Source: CAKZLS01 sp963786305
Lineage (GTDB): Bacteria; Pseudomonadota; Alphaproteobacteria; Rhodospirillales; Defluviicoccaceae
NCBI GenBank assembly: GCA_963786305.1
Contig: CAWAYL010000015.1
Coordinates: 1-64,000, forward strand
Length of the DNA: 64,000 nucleotides
Reading direction: 5' to 3'
Positions 56,181 through 64,000 of this stretch are shown here, one piece after another. Position 1 is the stretch's first letter, and every line of letters starts with the position of its first letter. Under the pieces are notes generated by a model. It saw only the letters and a program-made list of their open reading frames with translations, was not told where the DNA came from and did not search any database. Both the position numbers and the translations under genes were made by a program.

Positions 56181-59100
56181 TCACGATCGATCCGGGTCGG
56201 AATCCCGCAAGGCGTCCGCCGGCTGTTGGACAAGCGATATGAAGTGTTGATGAATTCGACGTCTCGTCTCACCGATCTTGGTCGCCAGTTTCTCGAAATC
56301 AAGGCCAACGACGTCGTGCATCGCTTCCCGCAGGGCTTGGGGCGCGTCTTCCGAGCCGCCCGCCTCGATCGTGTCGCTGAGCGTCAAGCGGAGACGCTCC
56401 TGCACGCCCTGCCAAAGGCGCAGCGCATCCACCAGGTCGTCGGCCACGGATGGGTCGAGAAGGTCCGCCGAGCGAATGTTCTGTATCGCCGTCATGGTAC
56501 GCGTGGACAGAATACGCGGATGATCATGAGCGTTGCGCAACTGCAGGTACTGGGCGATGAACTCGATATCGATCAAGCCGCCCCGCATCTGCTTGACATC
56601 CCAGATCGACTCCGTGTGTTTTTCCGCATCCAGACGCTGGCGCATGTCCGCCACGTCGACAAGCAGAGCCCGGGGATCGCGCCGTTTGGTCAGGGCCCGG
56701 TGGATCGCGTCATCGATGTCCGCGACCAAATCCTTCGGGCCCGCGATCACCCGGGCGCGCGTCAGCGCCATCTGCTCCCAGGTCCATGCGTCCTCGCTCT
56801 GGTAGCGTTGGAAGGCCTCGAGACTGACGGCAATCGGCCCGGCCTTGCCCGATGGCCGCAGCCGCATGTCGACCTCGTAAAACCGCCCTTCGGCGGTCGG
56901 CGCCGTCAGGGCGTTGATCAGGCGTTGGCTGAGACGGGCGAAATACTGGGTTGCGTGCAAAGGCCGCTCGCCGTCGGAGGTCGCGTCCTCGCTCGGCGTG
57001 CCGTAGATAAAGATCAGGTCAAGATCCGACGTCGCCGTCATTTCGCGGCCGCCAAGCTTTCCCATGCCGACGATTGCCATTTCACACCCCTGCGATACGG
57101 CCGTGCTGTCGGCGAATTCGGCTTCGACGCTGGGGTACAGCCCGCCAATCGCGGCATCGGCGATGTTGCTCCACGCCTCGGCGGCCTCCGCCGGGTCCAG
57201 GCGACCGCGAAGGCTCTGAACCCCCACCTGGAACATTCGATCCTTGGACCAGCGGCGACTGATGTCGAGCACGTCTTCCAAGTTCTGCGATCCCGAAAGC
57301 AGGGATCCGAGTTCTTCGAGCAGATCGTCCGCGCGGCGGCGGCGGTTCGAAGAAATCGGCGCTCAAGACGCTCTCCAGCACCCAGGGCCGGCGGGTCAGA
57401 TGCCGCGCCAGCCGGGGCGCGACGCCCATGATTTCGACGACAAGCTGAAGAAGTTCGGGATGGGCGTGGAACATGGAAAACAGTTGGATGCCGGCCGGAA
57501 GACCGTTGAGGAATTGGTCGAAAGCGAGGAAGACGGCGTCGGGGTCGGGCTTGTCCGACAGCGCTTTGAGCAGGATCGGGGTCAGCTCCGTCAGCAACTC
57601 CCGCGCCCGAGTGCTTCGCATGGCCCGGCAGCGGCCGTGATGCCAGCCACGGATGGCGTCATCGACGAGCTTTGGATTGGGAGAATCCCAATCGCTCCAG
57701 CGTCACCAGGGTATCCGGATCGACTTCTCCGCCGGTAAACACGAGGTTTCCGCCGATCCCGTCGTCGACGCTGAGTGCCGGCGCATCCTCGAACAATTCG
57801 GCGTAGTGGGTTTCGACCGTCCGGAGTTCGGCCTCCAACGCCGCGCCGAAAGCTCTCACTGTCCGGATAGCCCATGAAGATCGCGAACTCGCGAAGCTTT
57901 GTCGGGATCCGTCGGAAGCGAGTGCGTCTGCTCGTCGTTGAGCATCTGCAGGCGATGCTCGACACGCCGGAGATACCGATAAGCCTCCGCAGCTCGCCGC
58001 GATGCGTCGGGGGTGATTTTTCCCGCATCGGCGAGAGCGCAGAGCGCGGCGATCGTGACATTGGCCCGTAACTCCGGCAGGCGCCCCCCCCAGATCAGTT
58101 GCTGGGTCTGGACGAAGAACTCGATCTCGCGGATGCCGCCTCGGCCAAGCTTGATGTTATGACCGGCGATGGCAATCTTCGCGCCGCCCCGGTGCGCGTT
58201 GATCTGGCGCTTGATCGAGTGGATGTCCTGAATGGCGGCGAAGTCGAGGTTTTTCCGCCAGACGAATGGCCTCATTTCCTCGAGAAACGCGTGTCCCGCA
58301 CTCGCGGTCGCCGGCGACCGCGCGCGCCTTGATGAAAGCGGCCCGTTCCCAGTTCTGTCCCAAGGTTTCGTAGTAGGTCTCGGCGGCCAGTACCGATAGG
58401 GCTGGCGGTGTGGATCCCGGATCGGGGCGCAGCCGCAAGTCGGTGCGGAAAACATATCCATCGGCCGTCCGTTCCGCCATGATCCGAACGAGATTGCGCG
58501 TCAGCCGCACGAACTGCTTTTGCAGCGAATCCGGGGCAGTCGGTCTCGATCCGGTCGGTATCGTACAAAACGATCAGATCGATATCGCTGGAATAGTTCA
58601 GTTCCCTCGCTCCCAGCTTGCCCATGCCGATGACGATCAGGCCGGAGTTCCGCAACGGATCGCGCTGATCTGGAAGCGTAAGGACGCCGCGTTCCGCCGG
58701 CTTGCGCCAGCAAATAGCTCAACGCGCAATCGAGAGACGCCTCGGCGAAAGTCCGACAAGGCTGCCCGTTACCGTTTCCAACGACCACACACCCGCGATA
58801 TCGGCCAAGGCAACGGCGAGCGCGAGACGGCGCTTGGCGATACGCAGCGGTCGGGTGGGGTCCTCGCCGGCGACCGCCTTTCGCAGGGTATCGGCGACGA
58901 TATCCATCACCCGGCGGCAATTCGCATCCGGTCCTTCGGCCAAAAGAGCAACGGTGAACGCCGGTTCCCGTTCCGCGCATAGGGTGAGAAAGGAACTGCT
59001 GCCAAAGACGAATTTCAAGAGTTGACGCGCGGCATCGTCTGCAAGCAGGTTGGCGGCGGCGGCTTGAAGTTCGGCATCGTCCGTGCGGGCGACCGCATCT

Positions 59101-59189
59101 TGCCATCGCTCCAATCCTGCACACGCGCGATCGGCATTCGCGGCGTCCGGAAACTTGCGATCACTGAAGACAAAGCCAGATTTAGACAT
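56181..59189 (-). pseudogene. glnE: Glutamine synthetase adenylyltransferase/deadenylase GlnE, at least six frameshifts
   Basis: A bifunctional enzyme that adds and removes AMP on glutamine synthetase in response to PII. Joined from six or seven frames it gives about 1000 residues from ATG 59189. The N-terminal deadenylase nucleotidyltransferase motif is VIGMGKLGARELNYSSDIDL and the C-terminal adenylylation motif is VGMGKLGGREMTATSDLDL. Also seen are KLGRGGIREIEFFVQ and MRGGLIDIEFIAQYLQ. Shifts lie near 58720, 58520, 58300, 57865, 57640 and 57345. The last 1.1 kb (56181-57281) is one clean frame. Confidence 0.9.
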
Positions 59190-59286
59190 GTTACACGGCG
59201 TCCTTTTGAGCCACGCTCTTCGTTTAGCGTACAGTGAGGGCGTAGGCAATTTTAGCTCGAGGCAACGTCCCCGACGTTGAGATGCT

Positions 59287-62200
59287 TTGGTAATAAAGCG
59301 CATATTCTTAGGCGTCGTCTGGGCCGTCGGAGGGATCGCCGCGGTCGTTCTTCTAGCCGCTGGCGTCATGGCTTGGCGGTTGACGGCGGGTCCGGTGTCG
59401 CTCGGCTCTTTGATCCCGGTCCTGCAACCGGTGCTGAACACCATGACGCGGATCGATGCGCGTGACCGCCGGGAACGTGGTTCTGGCTTGGGATCGAGCC
59501 GACGCGATCCTGCATGTGCGGCTCGTCGACGCCCGGGCCAACAGCAGCCACGACGAAATGGTGCTGAGCGTTCCGGAGATCTCCATCGCGCTCGACGCGG
59601 ATGCGCTTCTGCACGGCGAGGTCTCGCCAACGGAAATTCATGTTCTCCGTCCTGATTTGAAGGTTGTCCGCCCCGCCGAAAACCGCTCTGAAAGGGAGCT
59701 GTCCGAGAGCGGCAACAGCGCCGGCTCCGCGATTTCAGACCTGATGTCCCTGCTCGCGGACATGTCCGATGCAACGAGCCCAGGGCGAGGATTGCGGCAA
59801 ATACGCATCGCCCAGGGCTCGCTCGACGTGGAGGATCGCAGGACGGGTATCTCGTGGCGAGGCACGTTGGAGAACACCCGGGTATGGCGGGACGCGCCCG
59901 GTCTCCATGCCGCGAGCTTCCTCGCCGCTGCCTCCGACGGCCGACAGAGCGATCTGGCGATTGCGGCGCAATATGATGCAAAGAAAAAAAAGCTGAGCGC
60001 GGGTCTCAATTTCAGTCAGATCCGTCCGGCGATGTTTGCCGCTTTCGGGTCCTCCTTGCGCAATCTTGCCGCCGTCGACCTCCCGGTTCGCGGATCCGTC
60101 GGTTTGGCGGTGGGTGGGGACGGAGCGGTCGAAAAAATCGATTTCGATTTTCTGGGCGGCGCCGGACATTTGGCGCTGCCCGTGCCCCTCGCGCAGGAGC
60201 TTGGCATGTTGGCGGCGGCGCAGCGCTTGGCCGTGCGCGGAGGTCAGCTCAGCGGAACGTACACGAACGACGGCGCTGTCATGGACATCGATCGCTTGAG
60301 CATCGACGCCGAACCGGGGCAGACCGTGCACCTGCCCGCCCCTCTTGACCATGACATGCCGTTGTCGGCGATCCGCGCGGAAGGATACTATCGCGGTGAC
60401 GACAAGACCGCGAAAGTGGAATCCCTGGAGGTCGACCTGGATGGTCCATCGATCGCCCTGAGCGCGACGGCGGAGGGGATCGGAACAGCCGGCGGATCGA
60501 AGGCAAAAGTTGAAATCGTCGCCAAAGATATCGAGACGAATGATTTTCCCCGCTACTGGCCGTCCGCGCTGGGGACAAGCGCCTATGAGTGGTGCACGGA
60601 GCATCTGTCGGAAGGCGGAATTTCCGAAGCCCGGATTGAGGTCTCGGCGACCGCGGGCGCCGATGGCGTCGAGATTGCCTCGCTTGCCGGAACAATGAAT
60701 ATGTCGGGGATCACGGTCGACTATTTGCCTCCCATGCCGAAGGCGCAAAATGTAGTCCGGCGTCGGCGAGTTCGATCTCAACAGCCTCACCGTGAAAATC
60801 TCCGGCGCCGAAGCCGGCGGCGTGTCGGTCCGGGGCGGCACCGCGAAGCTGTACGGTTTTGACACACCGCGGGAAATGGCGGATATCGATTTGTCGATCG
60901 CGGGCACCCTCCCCAAGATCTTGGCGTTGATCGACCACCCGCCGCTTGGCTATGCCAAGGCCATGGATGTCGATCCGGCACAAACCCGGGGGTCCGCCTC
61001 GGGACGGGTGCGGTTGCAATTTCCGCTGATGGTCGACCTGCCGCTCGACCTCCTTCACGTTTCGGCCACGGCCAAACTGGAGAAACTTTTCGTGGCCAAG
61101 ATCGCCCTCGGGGCGAACGTGACCGACGGAACCCTGACACTCGATCTCGACGAGAAGGGCATGGACGTTGACGGCCGGGTCGTCGTCGAGACTACACCGG
61201 CGAAAATCGTCTGGCGCGAGAATTTCGAAACCGGCGCGCCATTCGATACGCGTCTGGTCGTGGATATCGATCAAGCGAGGATCAGTGTCCTCAAACAATT
61301 GAAACTTCAGGCCGCTCCGGTGATCGAAGAGCATATCAAGGGCCCGCTCGGCGTACGTGTCGAATATGTTGCCTATCCCAGCGGTAAGGACACCGTCGAG
61401 ATCAAGGCAGACGCCACGCGGGCAGACATTGTTCTTCCCTATTTCGATTGGCGAAAACCGGAGGGCCAGGCAGCGACTGGGGAGTTCACGGCGACATTGC
61501 GGAATGAGCGGCTGATCGAGGTTTCCAACTTCGTGCTGAGAAGCGAAGGATTGAATATTGAAGGGGGCGCCCGGTATACGGCCGATGGCGAATTGGAGAG
61601 CATCAGGTTAAGCCGCATCGTTGTGGGCAAGACCGACCTGGAGGCCACGGTAACCGCGCTTTCCAGCGGCGGCTGGGCCATTAACGCTGACGGAAAGAGC
61701 TTAAATCTCCAGCCATTGATGGACGAACTCGACCGACCGGGTACGGATGCGCAGCCAGTCAACCTGGCGCAATCACCCATTTCGCTTACGGCGAACATCG
61801 GCACGGTGTTGATCGATCCCGAGCATCCCCTCCAAAAAGTCTCTGGAAAGATGGTGCGCGAAGACAATTTGTGGTCCCTCGTAAAAATGGACGCTCAAGT
61901 CGGCAACGGCTTGCCGCTTTCGCTGGAGATAACGCGGGAAAAAGATCGGTCGCGGTCTCTGAAGGTTAGATCATCGAGCGCTGGCGATACGCTTCGAAGT
62001 CTCGGGATTTCGAAGCATGTGATCGGCGGGAAACTCAAGATCGATGGCACTTTTAATGACGTGGTGGCCGGGAACCCACTGAATGGCAAGGTCAAGGTAT
62101 CCGACTACAGGATCACCAACGCCCCGGGTATGGCCAAGATATTGAGCATCATGGCACTGACCGGCATCCTCGACCAACTCAGAGGCAAGGGGCTCGGTTT

Positions 62201-62606
62201 CTCTATTTTCGATGCACCGTTCACTTTCCACAACGGGGTTCTCGACATCAAGAATGCACGGGCGTCGGGCACGGAATTGGGGTTTACCGCCGGAGGCCGG
62301 GTGGCCAACGAAACCATTGACATCAAGGGCACGATTGTCCCGTTCTACGCATTCAACAGCGCGCTCGGAAAAATTCCGATCGTCGGGCCGATTTTCAGTG
62401 GCGGCGAGAAGGGTGGAGGCCTGCTGGCGGCCAGATACTCCGTCGTCGGTCCAATGGACGACCCCGATGTTACGGTCAATCCGCTATCGATGCTGACGCC
62501 GAGTTTCCTGCGCAACCTGTTCAATGTTTTCGATGCTGACAGCGGTAGCGGCAACAGCGCCAAGGGCAATCCCCCCCCTTTGGAACCGCAGCCAGAGCAT
62601 CCATGA
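59287..62606 (+). pseudogene. AsmA/YhdP-like large envelope protein, frameshifted twice
   Basis: About 1100 residues when joined. One N-terminal membrane helix (VVWAVGGIAAVVLLAAGVMAW, from TTG 59287) anchors a long repetitive beta-rich periplasmic part of the DUF3971/AsmA-like class. Members of this class are thought to carry phospholipids to the outer membrane. Shifts lie near 59455 and 60755; the third frame (60792-62606) is clean. The C-terminal AsmA-like module is recognisable in GTFNDVVAGNPLNGKVKVSDY and GKIPIVGPIFSGGEKGG, and a proline-rich end follows. It is convergent with tyrS. Confidence 0.8.
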
Positions 62607-62651
62607 ACGCTCCGGGGCGAATAACGGAGAAAATTCGCTCGGCCTATAGGC

Positions 62652-63905
62652 CTATACGCCCCGCACCAGGGCGTGGCGCTTCTTGCCGGCGGAGAGCTTT
62701 ATGGCGCCATCGGGGTCGACGTCGGCCAGGGAAACAGACCGGGTTTCACTGGTGATCGCCGCGTTGTTGAGGCGCGCGCCGCCGCCTTTGATCAGGCGGC
62801 GCGCCTCGCTGTTGCTGGCCGCGAGACCGACGCGGCAAAACAGCTCGTACGCGGGAACCCCCGCTTCCAGCTCGCCACGGGGTACCTCGATGCTGGGGAG
62901 ATCTCCGCCGGCGGTTCCTCCGACAAACGTTTTCCGCGCCGTTTCGGCCGCCGACCGGGCCGCTTCGGCGCCATGGCAAAGCGTCGTCACTTCGTTCGCC
63001 AGGATGATCTTGGCATCGTTGATCTCGGCCCCCTCGAGGCGTTCGAGCCTGGCGATCTCGTCGAGAGCAAGATCGGTGAACAGTCTGAGAAAACGGCCCA
63101 CGTCGGCGTCCTCGGCGTTCCGCCAGTATTGCCAGTAATCGTAAGGCGAAAGCATGTCGGCGCTCAGCCATACGGCGCCGGCCGCGGTTTTCCCCATCTT
63201 GGCGCCCGATGCCGCGGTGAGCAGCGGCGTGGTCAGTCCGAATACGGATTTGCCGTCCACGCGGCGGGTAAGCTCGACGCCATTGACGATATTGCCCCAC
63301 TGGTCCGACCCGCCCATCTGCAGCTCGCAGCCGACGCGACGGGCAAGCTCGAGAAAGTCGTAGGCCTGCAAGATCATGTAATTGAACTCGAGGAACGTCA
63401 GGGGCTGCTCGCGGTCGAGCCGCATCTTCACCGAATCGAAGGTCAGCATGCGGTTGACCGAGAAATGCCGCCCGAAATCCCTGAGGAACGGGATGTAGTC
63501 GAGATCGTCGAGCCAGTCGGCATTGTTGACCATGATGGCGTCCGTCGGCCCGTCGCCGAACGTCAGAAACTTGGAAAACACCTGCCGGATTCCGGCCATG
63601 TTGTCGGCGATATCCTGGTCGCTCAGCAGCTTGCGGAACTCGTCGCGTCCGGACGGATCGCCCACTTTGGTGGTGCCGCCACCCATCAGGACGATCGGCT
63701 TGTGACCGGTTTGCTGGAAATGCCTGAGCAGCATGATGGAAACGAGGCTGCCGGCGTGCAGGCTGGGCGCGGTGCAGTCGAAACCGATGTAGGCTGGAAT
63801 AATGCGGCGAGAGGCAAGCGCGTCCAGCTCCTCGAGGTCGGTGCATTGATGGAGGAACCCGCGTTCGACGACGACGCGTATAAATTCCGAACGATCGGTG
63901 GCCAT
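62652..63905 (-). CDS. tyrS: Tyrosyl-tRNA synthetase
   Basis: Charges tRNA-Tyr. The 417-residue protein has YIGFDCTAPSLHAGSLV (HIGH-type region near residue 45), GGSDQWGNIVNG (tyrosine site) and KMGKTAAGAVWL (the KMSKS loop). The C-terminal S4 domain has EARRLIKGGGARLNN. It is intact. The upstream 95 bases run to the window edge and hold an AT-rich palindrome. Confidence 0.97.
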   Translation of the reverse strand: MATDRSEFIRVVVERGFLHQCTDLEELDALASRRIIPAYIGFDCTAPSLHAGSLVSIMLLRHFQQTGHKPIVLMGGGTTKVGDPSGRDEFRKLLSDQDIADNMAGIRQVFSKFLTFGDGPTDAIMVNNADWLDDLDYIPFLRDFGRHFSVNRMLTFDSVKMRLDREQPLTFLEFNYMILQAYDFLELARRVGCELQMGGSDQWGNIVNGVELTRRVDGKSVFGLTTPLLTAASGAKMGKTAAGAVWLSADMLSPYDYWQYWRNAEDADVGRFLRLFTDLALDEIARLERLEGAEINDAKIILANEVTTLCHGAEAARSAAETARKTFVGGTAGGDLPSIEVPRGELEAGVPAYELFCRVGLAASNSEARRLIKGGGARLNNAAITSETRSVSLADVDPDGAIKLSAGKKRHALVRGV

Positions 63906-63960
63906 GAGCGCTTAGCCTTTGCTGGGGACACGGAGACGTGCGTGGGTGAGCGGAACGGCG

Positions 63961-63977
63961 GGTATTTATATAATACC
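63961..63977. promoter_or_regulatory. AT-rich palindrome upstream of tyrS
   Basis: GGTATT-TATAT-AATACC is a perfect 6-bp inverted repeat around TATAT, 56 bases before the tyrS ATG. The TATATAA/TATTAT core could act as -10 for either strand, so this may be a divergent promoter or an operator. The window ends before the neighbouring gene. Confidence 0.35.
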
Positions 63978-64000
63978 TGCGAGCACTGAAAGGGTCACGT

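Noticed and set aside
1..64000. CRISPR arrays, tRNA or rRNA genes, integrase genes
   Set aside because: No regularly spaced repeats, tRNA TpsiC-arm signatures outside coding genes, rRNA segments or integrase motifs were found by eye.

Overview
The window looks like the chromosome of an alphaproteobacterium, probably a Rhodospirillales-type organism. This rests on recognisable families only, because there is no rRNA in the window. The evidence is GC-rich sequence with proteobacterial housekeeping genes, an alphaproteobacterial-type glutamate-cysteine ligase, an argininosuccinate synthase next to RlmN and an IalB-like protein, a fused 2-oxoacid:ferredoxin oxidoreductase (KorAB), DUF1244 and DUF3035 genes, FliL (so probably flagellated), and a PhaJ-like hydratase with PhaR-type operators (so probably makes polyhydroxyalkanoate). 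Layout: 1-1.93 kb is IS debris. An IS1595-family element with inverted repeats and an 8-bp target duplication sits in a carboxyl-methyltransferase-like gene and itself carries a fragment of a second transposase. 1.9-8.9 kb holds mostly frame-disrupted genes: a methyltransferase, an MDR oxidoreductase, asparaginase, an IalB-like protein, a rhodanese, RlmN and a DsbA-family protein. 8.9-24.4 kb is mostly intact housekeeping: argG, an EF-G paralogue, an aminotransferase, uvrB (frameshifted), queC with a VUT transporter, rsmD-rluB, tadA, an orphan membrane protein, DUF1244, purD and xseA. 24.4-35.7 kb is one long minus-strand operon: ribF-ileS-lspA-DUF3035-M16-M16-pgi-mutL. 35.8-43.4 kb has phaJ/maoC, pmbA, korA-korB with a ferredoxin-NADP reductase, and metZ. 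43.5-47.2 kb is an accessory island: an IS701 transposase, then a visibly AT-richer three-gene cassette of a two-helix membrane protein, an ImmA/IrrE-type metallopeptidase and a Beta-family protein. The last gene is truncated at the IS, and the cassette has its own strong promoter carrying tandem 11-bp repeats. 47.3-64 kb has tldD, gshA-rsmE, ubiA, a degenerate EAL protein, prfB with a genuine programmed +1 frameshift, fliL, a ferritin-like gene, bcp, glnE, an AsmA-like giant protein and tyrS. How the genes work together: KorAB and the FprA-type reductase form a 2-oxoacid/ferredoxin/NADPH redox unit. QueC and the VUT transporter both serve queuosine precursors. TldD and PmbA are the two halves of one protease but lie 10 kb apart. 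MutL, UvrB and XseA cover DNA repair. A general feature is that about 20 genes carry single-base frame disruptions. These fall almost only in dispensable genes (asparaginase, rlmN, uvrB, pgi, M16 pair, metZ, glnE and others), while essential genes (ileS, tyrS, lspA, ribF, prfB, tadA) are intact. This could be ongoing pseudogenisation with IS activity, or clustered sequencing indels; the sequence alone cannot decide. The best candidate for an undescribed system is the membrane protein-ImmA/IrrE-Beta protein cassette at 45.1-46.97 kb.
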